Source: Madurella fahalii (Eukaryota > Ascomycota > Sordariomycetes > Sordariales). Taken from it: DNA of 64,000 bases. Each line of letters begins with the position of its first letter. Position 1 is the first letter of the stretch. Location: positions 2,728,001 through 2,792,000 of the forward strand of contig CM056878.1 in the NCBI GenBank assembly GCA_029876055.1. Reading direction: 5' to 3'. Position numbers and translations under genes: made by a program. Positions 34,011 to 45,367 of this stretch are shown here, one piece after another. Below the pieces are notes generated by a model. The model saw only the letters and a list, made by a program, of their open reading frames with translations, did no database searches and was not told the DNA's origin.

Positions 34011-35857
34011 ATGGCGAAATCCGACAGAGCAAGACAACAAACGCTAGAAGCTACGCTTGGTAAACCTCAAATCTCTTTTGAATCCACTAGTGGCATGCAC
34101 TGATGCAATTCTCTAGGCCGGTCGCGGGTGAGGCCCGTCATCAAGACGCCCAAACCAAAGACAATACATGGGTCCGGGGAGGACGCTAATTCCTCTAGCT
34201 CGCCAGTCAGGCATGCGGCTGCCGTGGAAAGCTCACCGAAGGTCCCGCCCTCCTCATTCATGGCGTCATCTCAGATAGGTGGAAGCGCAACGAAGCGGAG
34301 GGTTTTGTTGGAGGATTCCTCTTCGGAAGTGTCCTCTCGAGACGAGGAACCAGTTCTTCCTGTTCGGGATACAAAGCGTGGCAAGAAGCGCCAACTGTCA
34401 GACTCGTCATCGTCGGGCAAGAGTTCCACTACCACCATGGACCAGAACAACGGCAACGAGGAGGAGGATGATGACGATAAACCTCTGGTCACCCCGAAAT
34501 CCGGCAACCGCCTTAGCCGCAAGAGAGCCATCGTTTCGGACGACGATGATGACGACGATCAGCAGCCCCGATATTCCTCCCCTGTGAAGCGGCGGCGGCT
34601 TGTTCGGAGGAACGCTCCTTCCAGCCCCTTCACTACGGAGAATGACGAGGACGGGGAGCCGTCGTCAATGAGAACCCGGCGAACTAGACGGAAGCCGCTC
34701 ACAGCGAAAGAAAAGGCGCGAGAGCTGCTTCGCCGGAAGCGTGCCGGTGAAGCTATTGAGGAGAATGAAGAGCCTTCGCTATCCGAAGAGGAGGCGCCGA
34801 TGAAGGCGGTCTACGATACAGACTCCGATAACCCGGCGCTGGATGAGTTTGAGGATGACGAAGAGGGGGTCCTCGAGTTTAAGGAAGAAGTGCAGAAGGA
34901 CAAGAAGGGGAAGAAGAAGAAAAAGAAGCGGACGGCAACAGGCGATGACGGTGACAGCGACTCAGATGAGAGCATGGACGACTTCCTCGTGGACGACAGC
35001 GATGAGCCCCTCGGCATCCCAGCCGAGGTCTACATGGACATACCGCTCCAGTTTACGTCGCACTCACACAAGCCGCTCAAGCATCATTTCCGAGACGTTG
35101 TGGAGTGGCTTGTGCAGTTCAAGGTGAACCCCGGATTCTCAGAAAAGGGCCACGAGCTGTATCGAATGGCTTGGCGGAAGTTGGACGATGAAGTCCGAGG
35201 ACTTGCCCAGTCCAAGTTTGAATCGTCAGCGTGGAAACCAGACTTTACCAAGGCGCTCCGGGCACGACCTTATTTCACCAATCAAGAGTTGGTGAAGGGC
35301 AATCCGGACAACTATCAGACTTGTGGTGCCTGCGGGAGGAGTAACCACCCTGCTACGTGAGTCGCGCATATTCCCCCCAAAGCAGGTGACAGTACTAAAC
35401 CGTAGATTCCAGATGGGTCATCAGTTTTTCTGGCACTCCTTACTACAAGGACTCGACCAAGGACACCTTTCTCGAGCCTGTTGAGGGTGACAGCGATTCT
35501 GACTCCAACTCCGGGTCATGCGACGAAGACGAAGACGGCAATGAAATTCCTAAGGAGACCAAAAAATGGTTCATCGGCGTCGTCTGCAATAGCAATGCCG
35601 AGACTGCGCACAACCTCATGCACTGGAAACACGCGCTCCTGGACTGGGTGGACACCCGCCTACATGAGGACGGGTACATGTCGCCGGGCAAGCTGGCAGA
35701 GCGAGAACGCATGAGGCCAAAGCAGAAGTACAAGCTCGTCGACGAGATCTTGAAGCGCTGGGTCGACGATGGTATCGTGAAGGCGTTGTATCAGGATTTC
35801 AAGGGGACCATTGAGCAAGCCAGGAATAAGTCGACAACGGGGAGATACCACAGGTAG
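34011..35857 (+). CDS. DUF4211-domain nuclear protein
   Basis: Fungal protein of unknown function carrying the conserved DUF4211 module. Exons 34011-34059, 34117-35356 and 35413-35857 give 577 residues. The start MAKSDRARQQTLEATLGRS uses a 49-nt first exon. Residues 20-300 are highly charged and disordered, with Ser-Asp/Glu acidic patches (for example EEEDDDDKPL, VSDDDDDDDQQ) and basic nuclear-localisation-like clusters (VKRRRLVRR, KDKKGKKKKKKR). DUF4211 spans about 304-450: DDFLVDDSDEPLGIP, HFRDVVEWLVQFKVNP, and a zinc-ribbon-like TCGACGRSNHPAT split by the last intron, then WVISFSGTPYY. The tail (KWFIGVVCNSNAETAHNLMHW, LVDEILKRWVDDGIV) is helical. Acidic/basic blocks suggest chromatin or RNA contact, which is inference. 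Confidence 0.88.
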
Positions 35858-37160
35858 CCCGACAGGTTGTGGAAGGGCGCCCAAAGGGAATTTCATGGTG
35901 GCTTTCGCGATGTCTTATCCATTGTTTGCCTGTCATCTGTTAATCTACTGCTCTGGGTTCCTACATTGGCGGGCTTCCGCCCTAACACGTTGACAGAGTA
36001 AAAAGCGACCAGCAAGTATGTCTCAACTCAGCATCCTTAATAGAATGCTTAGCCCGCCAGCTACCTCAGGGCCAAAGAGGTCATAAACCAAGCCAACATC
36101 TCAAGCTGCTCCAAGTTCATCTACAGAATTTGCACCGCGGTTCTCGGCCTCCTGTAGATCTCAAACTATAACAGGGGGTTTGTCGATTTCGCTTCGGCCT
36201 CATCCGGTCCTCGCGCTCTTCACAACAATAGGGGATATATACATGCAACCTCCTTGAGAAAATGCTGAAAGCAGCAGACTTAAACCATCAATACATGTGC
36301 ATGCTCTGGCTAGAATCAGAGTGACCATAACAATACTGTTCAAATAAAAGTAGGTAAAATATAAAAGATATTCTTAGAAAAAAGACCAAAAGCCCCCGAA
36401 ACCAGATGTGGGAAGCACCGGTCTATATAAACAAGACAAGCAACAAAGTACCAACCACCTAACCAACCCTGTTTCTCCTCGCCCCGCTACCTCAGCGAAA
36501 CAGATCCCCCCTTTTGTTTTGTTATCTCCCCTGCCTCTCACTTTCCCCACGTCGATCCCACGCATCCATGCATTCAATCAATCGCCCCAACTCCAACAAA
36601 CCCAACCCTCTTTTCTTTCCCTCGCCCCCCCATCACAAGAAGGCGAACCGTCAACGGTACACCTAACCAATGCTTCGAACCAACCCCGTTTTCCCTTTCT
36701 CCCGCTAATTCCACTCCGCACTCGCCACCACCAAGTATATTACCCTCGCGGAAACGGACCGCTCATACCCTCAGTTCTCAAGACATATACACACCTCCAC
36801 CTACACACATGCGCGCGAGCAGGCACACAGACACTCGCACACTCGCACACTCACACACTCACACACACGCACTCACACACAGGCGGGCAAATACCCACTT
36901 CTCTCTGTATCTGTCTCTCTCACGTCCCCACAGCCAGCAATCCCATCCAGAAAGAAGGCGCCCCGCAACGCTATGCAAAACCCCACATCTCGCACTTCCC
37001 AAGAACCGAACCAAAGTAGAAAAAAAAAATTAAAGAAAAAAAGGGGAAACTCCTCACTCAAAGAGTATCCCCCCCCTGTGCGAGCGGTTCCATACATCCA
37101 ACCACCCCCCCTCCATCCGTCTCATATATCACCACCCTAACCCCCAACCCACTCAACATC
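35858..37160. other. Convergent intergenic region, DUF4211 gene / STE50
   Basis: 1.3 kb. About 35990-36400 is A/T-richer 3' flank; 36400-37100 is C-rich with a CA-type repeat and probably forms the STE50 3' UTR on the minus strand. The 203-codon plus-strand frame at 36408-37019 is low-complexity and rejected as a gene. Confidence 0.5.
36786..36881 (+). repeat. Imperfect CA/CTCA repeat
   Basis: Interrupted CA and CACT units over about 95 bp; on the STE50 sense strand it reads as GT/GAGT repeats downstream of the stop. Confidence 0.75.
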
Positions 37161-38748
37161 TTATATGATGCCACCGGGCGGATCATATCCCATGGCGGTA
37201 CCTCTCGCGGTGGTAGCGGGCCCTCCGAGCCCGGCACTCCCCGGCGCGTCGCCCGAGAGGTCGACCTGGGCATTGTTCGTCTTCCTGAGCATAAACATGG
37301 GCTTCTTCCCTTCCTTGTCCAGCTGCTTAAACAGGATCAACGGCTTCTCGTCCAAGCCCAGACAGCGCTCCTGGTCGCCGTAGACAATGTACAGCGCGTA
37401 CTGGTCCCAGGGCGCGTTGATCTGGTACTTTTTCAGCGCCGCTGGGAGCACCTTGTAGCAGGGGTCCTCCATGCTGACGCGGAACGACTTGAAGATCTCG
37501 ACCGACCCGGGCGTCTCGGGCGCGGGCGTCTGCATCCTGCGCGGGGCGGGCGCCTTGGGCTGCTGGAGCGGGTAGTGGTCTTCGCTGGCAAACGTCGAGC
37601 GCGAGGATGGCGTCGGTTGGCCGGAGCGGTATGACTGCGCTCCGAGGGTGGTGCCCGTCAGGGCGGTGGGCGGGGACGTGGGAGAAGGCATGTTTGGAGA
37701 CGGGTAGGACGGCGATGCGGAGCTTCCGGCGGTCCCATTCATTGCCGCCAGGTGCGACGACGACAGGACCGCCCTGTCGGCGGCGCTTTGGGGATCGAGG
37801 GCCTGCTCGGATATTGAGCGGTCATGGCTCGTTTGTAGGTGTGTGGGTGATGTGGCCTTGGGAGTTGATCCAATCATGATCTTCCTGGCTGAGAATTGAC
37901 GCTTCAGGCCCGCGCTGGACTGACCTGCCGTTGATGGCGTGGGTGCCGGAGGCGATATACTATTCTCATAAGCCTGGTCACTGCCGAGGTTGGGTAGAGG
38001 TTGCTGGGCGTCTTTGGCGAGCCGTAGCGCTGGAAGCATGTCTTCTCGCAGCCTCCTAAAGTCCTCAGTCATCCTGCGCAGATCTTGCTCGAGCAATGCC
38101 ATCCGCTCGTCTCGGAGACGCAGCTGCTCCACAAGATGCTTGATGTCCTTTAATGTGGCGTTCGATGACTGCGCTTCAGTCTCGGCAGCTAAAAATTCTC
38201 CATGTTAACAACTAGGGTATGCCTGGGCCATTTCCTGACCGAGGAATAAGACGTACTCAGCGGCATATAATGGTCACTCTCAATGGGGACGTCCTGGGCC
38301 TTCTTGACATCGTAGACCGACTTCAGGATGGTCAACCGGTGGCCGACGCTGTTAATCCCCATCGCTTTGAGGTCATCGTGTTGTAGGGCGACGAGGGCCT
38401 CGCCAACAATGTCGTTTTCTGGGACATCTGTCAACATCGCGGGCCGTAGGGGGCCGGCTAGACTGCTGCACGCGTACCTATGAACCTGTCTGCATATTGC
38501 TGCACGCCTATAGTAGCAATGAAATCGGCGCATTCTTCAGCAGTCCATTCAGATATGATGGTCTCGGGCAACCTGTCGGCGCTCGAGCGGTAGCCGTACG
38601 TGGTGGGGGTGTGCTCGGCCGACGGGGAGTCGGAGTCAATGGGCGAGGTCTCGACGTCGGTAGCTATCGGAGAGCTTCCATGGATGTCTCTCTCGTACTC
38701 GTCGTCGGCATCCGACTCCGCATAGGCGGTGCCTGAGTCGAAGTTCAT
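37161..38748 (-). CDS. STE50: Ste50-type SAM/RA adaptor of MAPK pathways
   Basis: Adaptor that links Ste11-type MAPKKK to Ras/Cdc42 inputs in mating, filamentation and osmotic signalling. Exons 38748-38478, 38418-38257 and 38188-37161 give 486 residues. An acidic N terminus (1-60) precedes the SAM domain (about 66-132: SEWTAEECADFIATIGVQQY, ENDIVGEALVALQHDDL, MGINSVGHRLTILKSVYDVK), which is split by the first intron. A coiled coil follows (LVEQLRLRDERMALLEQDLR), then a long Ser/Pro/Thr-rich linker. The Ras-association domain is at about 373-447 (SVEIFKSFRVSMEDPCYKVL, YALYIVYGDQERCLGLDEKP, KPMFMLRK). Domain order and size match fungal Ste50. The start is the first ATG; both introns restore frame with GTACG donors. 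Confidence 0.94.
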
Positions 38749-40980
38749 GGCTGCGGTAGGTGGTTGGCCCTCACAGCCTGGGCTACGGCGAGGGCCAGGG
38801 TATCAAATGCGCCTTTGCCCCTGGGGACGGTTGGCGAGCGAGACGGGAACCGGCGGGGTGTTCCTGCCTGGGCGCCGACAAACTCGGAAGAATATCTCGC
38901 GGGGCAGTGGGGGCGGCGGCGGCGGCCTCGACGAGGTGCGGCGGTTCGGGATCTGCTCTATCGAAGCTGCCGAGGCGGCGGCAGCAGCGCTCTTGCGATG
39001 GGCGCCGAACGAGCGCTATCGGACCCTCGACCGACTGAAAAAGGGCGCTTGCGGATGCGCTAGGGCGCTAGGCAGCTATAGGGCTCTCGTTCGGGGGGGG
39101 TTTCGCAGGCCGGCGACAGGAAAGCGAACCTGGCGGGATTGGTAGGTCGTCGATGCGGGCGGAGGTTGATTGCGGATTCAGGTGCTGCCATAGCCGCTCG
39201 CTTGGCCGCTTCGAAAGTGGTGCCGCCCCGAAATGGTCCTAGCGCCCAATTTGCCCTCTCGCTTTGCCAGCCCCTGTCGGACTGGCCCCACTCTGTGTTG
39301 TGGCCTTGCTTTCTACCTCCCGGTGCTCCCATTCCCGGTCCAGGCCAGGGGTTTCCTTTTCTCAAGCCGCAGGTGACAAAAAGTGACACTGACCACTACT
39401 AAGGGCCAACCAGCAAAACCCCACCTTGGCTCTCTCTTCCTTTTCCTTTTTTATCCCCCAACTGGCCCAACTGATCGGACAAGGTCAGCAGCCTCTCGCA
39501 GGAGCCGTGACGATCAGCAACGGGACAAGTCCTTCGCATTCTCTTCCCTCGACCCCGATCCCATGTGTGACCCAGATCCGTGGCCCATGAGGCTTCAGGC
39601 AAAGATGCTTCGTTCTAACAATGCTGCAATTGGGCCGCCTCGCAGCATGCTCTCGGAATCCATTCATGGGACGACGTGCTCTTGATAGGAACCCTGAGCC
39701 CCAACCAGGCATCGGCTCGTCAGGTCCCGCCCCAATATTGCAACGCCGGCTCGCACCGCCTGCCAGCCTTGCGCAGCGAGAACCGCCACAGTTGGTCTTG
39801 GGTCTTCGATGCGCATCTCGACAACAAGGCTCGAAGCGTTTTTGTTTGTGTATTTCGCCCGTCAGATCTAAGCTTCACTGCCAATCTGATTGCAGGCTTT
39901 ACGCTCATTATCCCCGACCTTCTCCTGACTCTTCGACCAGTCTTCTGCGTGCCCCTTCCCAACCCCACTAGCCCCAGCCCGTGTTACCTTACCTGCCGAG
40001 ATCCAATTGCATGCCCGACACCTTTCGTCTACTGCTTCCCTTGACGCTTCTCGAACGGCGGTTCGCCACAGATCCCGCCAGGGCCGCGTGTCCCCATGCA
40101 GCCCCGGCCAAGCCCTGGAGCACAGCCAAGTTGAAACCGCCGGTTCCTGGGCCATCCAGAATAGCCCGCGAATCTCCCCGCGTTTCACCTTCTCGCCGGC
40201 CCGGTATCTCTCCCGCACACCAAGCGTGGGCGGCCATCCTCCCGTCTTGGATATGACGATTGTCAGAATCGGGTTTCGTGGGCACTGCGTATTAATGGAG
40301 AGGGTCTCTTCGGACTGTCAGAAGCGTTTTTGCTATATCGAAGGTAATATAGAAATCTCTCTTTTGATTTTTATTTGTCTCTCTCTCTCTATCTGGTTGT
40401 TTTCCTTCTCAACTTACTCCGTGCTCCCTTTTTAAAGTATCCTCGGTAGAACTTGAGGTTAGGCTCTGGATGTAGAACAAGTAGGGTACAGTTCTATGAG
40501 ACTCTCGATTAATGGTGGGAGATCCTTGAGCGCGATATTAACGATGCTACCTTGGGCCTCCACTGAAACAGGAGCGCATGGAGAGAAGAAAAAAGCCTGG
40601 CTCAAGTACAAGGTCTAATCGTGGAGTAAAGATGCCCAACCACTGTATCGGCGAAACGGGATTCGAAAACTCCCAACTTCGCACGGACGGGATCAAGAAT
40701 TGGAGCTAGGATTCTCATCCACCTGGGACTCCGCTCAACGTCTATATCGTAAGTAAGAGACGTCTAGCAGATCATGTCCCGCTGCAGCGGCTCATGAAGT
40801 CGTAACCCGGGACACACAACAATATATATGAGATGATGATATCATGCTGCCGCTTGAAGTACAATAATCTAACACAGCGAAACTGAACCAGCCAAGCGCC
40901 CTATCCTCATATTTGAAACGACGAGATAGACAACGCTTTCTGTCCTACAAGGGCCCCGATACACAAAATGGCCACCCCCT
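38749..40980. other. STE50 upstream region
   Basis: 2.2 kb between two minus-strand genes. 38750-39400 is GC-rich with GGC-type runs; about 40350-40450 has a short CT run, and 40440-40900 is A/T-richer 3' flank of the polyglutamine gene. A TTCGAA-type box at about 40660 was checked for a tRNA and rejected. No coding frame supported. Confidence 0.45.
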
Positions 40981-42561
40981 TCACCAATGCGAGCTCCTCT
41001 TCTTCTGCACCCGCCTCCTCCGTTCCTCCTCCTCCCTCGTTCTCCCTGGCCGCTGTTGCTGCTGCTGCTGCACCCGACTCTGCAACTGTTGCAACTGCCC
41101 CGTGGCACCTTTCCATACGACATTTAGGGTATTGAAATGAAACGGACCCTGTTGTTGTTGTTGTTGTTGTTGCTGTTGCTGCTGCTGAGGCCGTCCCCCA
41201 GACGGTCGTGAATACGGCCCCGCGCTGACCGGCCTAGGCGGCAGCGCCGGCGCTGCGGACCCCCCGAAGCTGAGCCCTTGTTGCGGATGGAGATGTGGAG
41301 GAAGCGTGGGAGGGGGCACAGCGCCGGCGGCGGCAGTGTTGTTCTGCACACGGGGTGGCAAGGGCGGCCGATCAGATGGGAGCTCCTGCCCTTCAACGCC
41401 ATACTTTTTGCGGAGGCGCTCGGTTTCTTTGGCGACTTCGGCCTCACGGCGGCGTCGTTCTTTTTCTTCGTCTTGAATCATCTTTTGGATGCGCTTCTGT
41501 TCGGCTAGCTCCGCCTTTCGACGTTCCCGCTCCTCGCGCTCGACAAGGGCTTGCAGACGGCGGGTTTCGGCTTCGATTTCGGGGCTCGAGGCGGGGCCTG
41601 GGGCCGCGTTGTTTGTTGTTGCTGTAGTCGGGGGATGCCGGACGGCAGGCGTTGAGGTGGTGGTGGCGGCGGCGATGTTTGTTGCTATCGCTCCGGACAT
41701 GGCGTTTGCTTCTGTTCCCGTGAAGTCGACGGCGCTGCCAGTGGGGCGAGAGTTCTTCCTCTTGTTCCCGTTGGCTACCGGTCCTCCGCCTTGGACGTTA
41801 AAGACGTCGGGCTTGGGCGACAGGTATAGGTCCTTGATCACCTCAGAGCCCAGCAGCAAGACCAGCTCGAGTCCCTTACGGTCTTCAAGCTCGACGCGGT
41901 GTAGGTTCGGTTGGTAAACGGTCATGATACTCTCACGGGCCGCCTTGAACATCGCGATAGTGATGTCGGGTTCCTTGTTTTTGCGCGCGCCTAGCCTCGT
42001 CCCTGACATGTAGCATGTCATGTCCTTGCTCAACCGGCCGTCCTTCTTCCACCGGAACATGATTCGCGGGATGAGGTCGGCTGCAGCCGGCGACGCATTC
42101 TGCTGCTCGCGGTCTAGCTTGCTGCTCGTGGGGGTCCGGAATGTTTGGACGGGCAGGTCAAACTCCCAGCTGTCATTCTTGTTCCACGTCCCGGGTACCA
42201 TCTTGACTGCCACCGTCTGGTCGGGGTTGTATAATTGGATGGCGAAAGTGTCTGGCACGATCGCCGCCGCCGGAGCGGGGCCCGCACCTGATTGCGCTTG
42301 CGCTCTGATCTCGGCCGCAGAGAGGGTCGGTTGCGTCCATTCGGGCTCAACCATCACCTCTCCATACACTACATCTGGGTTGTAGGGGTCGCACAGCGCA
42401 AGTGCATATTTGTTGCGCGACTCTGGCAGTGCGGGGTCTGCCCGCCGTAGCAGATACTCGGCGGACGGGTCGGAGCCATTTTGCGTGAAGTAGAGAATGC
42501 TCGAGAGCGAGTTGTCGGAGGACGGCTTGAGCCGGAAGGTGGGGAGGTTCTCGTCGAGCAT
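40981..42561 (-). CDS. Conserved-looking protein with coiled coil and polyglutamine tracts, function unknown
   Basis: Single exon, 526 residues; family not recognised. Residues 1-270 look like a folded beta-rich domain (LPTFRLKPSSDNSLSSILYF, KYALALCDPYNPDVVYGEVM, FAIQLYNPDQTVAVKMVPGT, RIMFRWKKDGRLSKDMTCYM, LELVLLLGSEVIKDLYLS), perhaps a lipid- or peptide-binding module, but this is a guess. About 330-395 is a highly charged single helix or coiled coil (ALVEREERERRKAELAEQK, EEKERRRREAEVAKETER). The C-terminal 130 residues are Pro-rich and hold a run of 13 Gln (459-471; CAG/CAA at 41149-41187) and a second of 6 Gln (near 497), ending in an Arg/Glu-rich tail KKRSSHW. The start at 42561 is the first ATG. 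Divergent from RPS18. Confidence 0.82.
   Translation of the reverse strand: MLDENLPTFRLKPSSDNSLSSILYFTQNGSDPSAEYLLRRADPALPESRNKYALALCDPYNPDVVYGEVMVEPEWTQPTLSAAEIRAQAQSGAGPAPAAAIVPDTFAIQLYNPDQTVAVKMVPGTWNKNDSWEFDLPVQTFRTPTSSKLDREQQNASPAAADLIPRIMFRWKKDGRLSKDMTCYMSGTRLGARKNKEPDITIAMFKAARESIMTVYQPNLHRVELEDRKGLELVLLLGSEVIKDLYLSPKPDVFNVQGGGPVANGNKRKNSRPTGSAVDFTGTEANAMSGAIATNIAAATTTSTPAVRHPPTTATTNNAAPGPASSPEIEAETRRLQALVEREERERRKAELAEQKRIQKMIQDEEKERRRREAEVAKETERLRKKYGVEGQELPSDRPPLPPRVQNNTAAAGAVPPPTLPPHLHPQQGLSFGGSAAPALPPRPVSAGPYSRPSGGRPQQQQQQQQQQQQQGPFHFNTLNVVWKGATGQLQQLQSRVQQQQQQRPGRTREEEERRRRVQKKRSSHW
41149..41187 (-). repeat. CAG/CAA polyglutamine tract
   Basis: Thirteen Gln codons in a row (mixed CAG and CAA, so partly stabilised against slippage) inside the coding sequence of the 526-residue protein. 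Confidence 0.95.
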
Positions 42562-43761
42562 TCTGCTCGAGACTGACCCGCCCGAGACTACCTAGGCACC
42601 GTATTGCAAGACGCAACGCTCGGAACTTCTAGCCAGAACCTTGACGAGCTAGGCGCGTATAGTTGGCTAGTGTTGGGAGTACTATTCATGCGCAATGAGC
42701 TGGATTGTCTCGTATACGTGACAAGTGAAGATGGAAAGCAAAGGAAAGAAGTAGTTTCCTGCTTATCCGGGACTGCAGATGCAGCAGCTGACGACGTTTC
42801 GTGGGTCAGGCGCCGCTATAATAACACGCTCTTTGGGTGGGCACGAGGCTGAGCTCAGCAGGCACATGAAGGATGCGAGCACTAGGAAGCGCCATACTCG
42901 CAATGTTTGCCGTGTCGCAGGCCCTGAATCCTTGAGTTGACCCCGCCATTGTTGGACAGGCACAGAAAGCCCGGCTGCAGCGAAACGTCACCGTCTCGGG
43001 CATCGGCTCAGCCACAGCGAAGCGGGCCCCTTGCTGGCCCGCTTCGGGAGGCAGTGTGGCCTGTAAGATGTAAGGAAAGGTACCGTACACAGGTATGTAC
43101 ACGAGTAATAGTAAACAAACCGACGAAAGCCCGGGTCTTACTTGCTCTCACTTTAGCTTGCTGACAAGTTAACCTATTAGTCGGTAAGTCGACAGCACCC
43201 AGCAATTCCGCGTGTTCCATATTCCATATCATTTCCCCCCTCTTTTCGCTCCCGATTATTCTGGTTTGCTCATGCCGCAGTATGCGATATATCAGTCCCT
43301 TTGCGCAATACTTGCCGATGGTCTGGCGGTTGAACTTGTTTCGAGAATTGGTGTTGAAGGCGTAATGGAGGATTTCATCATTATGAAGCAAGTCTTTTGC
43401 TTGCTCACATAACTTTGGGAGCTTTAGATTCAATCTCCGAACTCTAAATTTGTCCTCCCCTCGACCTCAGAAGTCGGGTAGGGAACATGAGCCAACAAGT
43501 CCGTAAAGAGATATTTCTGCAAAGAGTATGTGCTTTGGTCAAACATCAAGCCGACCTTCACCATGGTCAGGACGGAGCCCCACTCGGTTCGCCTTTTACT
43601 TTGGTGGTCTGTGCACCCCTCCCGCTCATCTTGCCCCTCCACGTGATCACACAGAAATTCGAAAACCTATTGTGGCACAAATTTGCTAGCGACTTTTCCA
43701 CGATCTCGGACCTCAACCGAATCTAGGACAACGAGTGCCGGTCTGCACCAAGTTGCCCAAC
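42562..43761. promoter_or_regulatory. Divergent promoter region, polyglutamine-protein gene / RPS18
   Basis: 1.2 kb between divergent starts. Nothing beyond presumed promoter sequence is seen; small frames here lack motifs. Confidence 0.45.
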
Positions 43762-44982
43762 ATGTCTCTAGTGTCGGGAGAAAAGGTACGTTAATATTCT
43801 GGATCTTCAATCGTTATAATTCGCTGCTGCCTGCGACTTCCTGTGGCTCGCGACCATCCTGAGTTTCGCGGGCATTCCGATGTGGGAACCGTCAGAGTAC
43901 TTTGACAGATCGATCGTCACACCCCGATTGCATTGCGAAACGCATGCGAGCCGCTAGGAATGGCAGACCAAAGATACCGACATCGACTGGAGTGCATGGC
44001 GGAGCCGGAAGAGCGGCACAATACAGTCTCAACTGGGATTGCGTTGCACCTGGGGCGATGGATCACGAACGATATGTATGGGTCGGCGATGGCAAAACCC
44101 ACAAGATGCCAATGGTATTTCTGTCTCGGAGACGCCAAACTAGCTATCGCACGTCTCAGGCTGGTCGTTCGGTTGCGGCCGTTGTCCGATACTTGCAATT
44201 CGGGAAGGATGGGAACCACTACAGGAAGCAGGCAGCAGGCGACAGATACATCATGTTGATTGCTGTGGCAATTCGCGGAACGCTAACGGTATACGCAGAG
44301 CAACTTCAACCACATTCTGCGTCTGCTCAACACCAACGTTGACGGCAAGCAGAAGGTCGTTTACTCCTTGACGTGAGTTCCCTTCGCCAAATCAGATTAC
44401 TGAGACGATCCTTGTTGACTCGTTTATTTTTTTATTATTTTTAGCAAGATCAAGGGTGTTGGCCGTCGCTACTGTATGTTCCCGCAAGCCACGAATTCGG
44501 GACGATCCCCGGACAAAGAGCTTCCTCCTGCGCTACTCCAAGCGCATTCAAATACACCGTACTAACTGAGTGGGAATAGCCAACCTCGTCTGCAAGAAGG
44601 CCGATGTCGACCTGAATAAGCGCGCTGGTGAGCTCACCTCGGAGGAGCTCGAGCGTCTGGTCACCATCATCCAGAACCCGACCGCCTACAAGATTCCCAC
44701 CGTACGTTATACCCGGTTGAGCAAATGCGTCAGAACTATGAGCTGACAGGTCTTGAACAGTGGTTCCTCAACCGTCAGCGCGACATTGTCGATGGCAAGG
44801 ACTCGCAGATCCTCGCCAACGGTGTCGACTCCAAGCTCCGTGACGACCTCGAGCGCCTGAAGAAGATTCGGGCGCACCGTGGTCTCCGTCACTATTGGGG
44901 CCTCCGTGTGCGTGGCCAGCACACCAAGACGACTGGTCGTCGCGGCCGGACGGTCGGTGTGTCCAAGAAGAAGGGTGGCTAA
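43762..44982 (+). CDS. RPS18: 40S ribosomal protein uS13 (S18)
   Basis: Small-subunit head protein that contacts tRNA and the B1 intersubunit bridges. Exons 43762-43785, 44299-44372, 44445-44473, 44580-44701 and 44761-44982 give 156 residues. Diagnostic blocks: FNHILRLLNTNVDGKQKV, the helix-hairpin KIKGVGRRYSNLVCKKA, DLNKRAGELTSEE, IPTWFLNRQRDIVDGKDSQI, and the basic C-terminal tail IRAHRGLRHYWGLRVRGQHT then KTTGRRGRTVGVSKKKGG. Exon 1 codes only eight residues (MSLVSGEK) and is followed by a 513-nt intron, far longer than any other in the window; long first introns are common in fungal ribosomal-protein genes and may aid expression. I looked in it for box C/D snoRNA signals and saw none. Convergent with SDO1. 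Confidence 0.97.
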
Positions 44983-45367
44983 GTATTTTCTTTCGGCGGC
45001 GTGCGGGATTCTTTGGCATTGCTGTGCTTGGCTTTTTGGCGGTGTTATCCCAAGGCTAAAGGGTGGTCGTGGACGGCTCGGGTTGATTTTTTTTACCTTG
45101 CGAAGATCTCTGCAATTCGTTAGGGAGCTCGCGGGATGCCTAAAGGGAACCACCATGATTCACAGCATGACAATACAGGCGCGGATATGAAAAAGTAATG
45201 ACATGGGCCCTCCGGAACTCGTCGATGACTAGTGATGCATTACCCAAACTGGTCAAAATGCCTAAAGTAGTTTCTTTTTGAATTCCAAACGCCTGATGAT
45301 GTCTATGGCGGAAGTTGCAAAGGAAATGGGTATCGGGGGGTTAGTGTGAAGTCGCCGTTTGGTCGTT
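44983..45367. other. RPS18/SDO1 convergent 3' region
   Basis: 385 bp shared 3' flank; T-rich patch at about 45085. Nothing else seen. Confidence 0.5.

Noticed and set aside
36408..37019. 203-codon plus-strand frame after STE50
   Set aside because: Low-complexity His/Thr/Pro run from a CA repeat in the STE50 3' region.
40650..40745. Possible tRNA on the minus strand (TTCGAATCCC box)
   Set aside because: T-arm stem does not pair around the loop and no acceptor or D-arm can be folded.
43902..44342. 147-codon frame across RPS18 intron 1 and exon 2
   Set aside because: Different frame from RPS18 exon 2 and no motif; I also checked for box C/D snoRNA signals without success.
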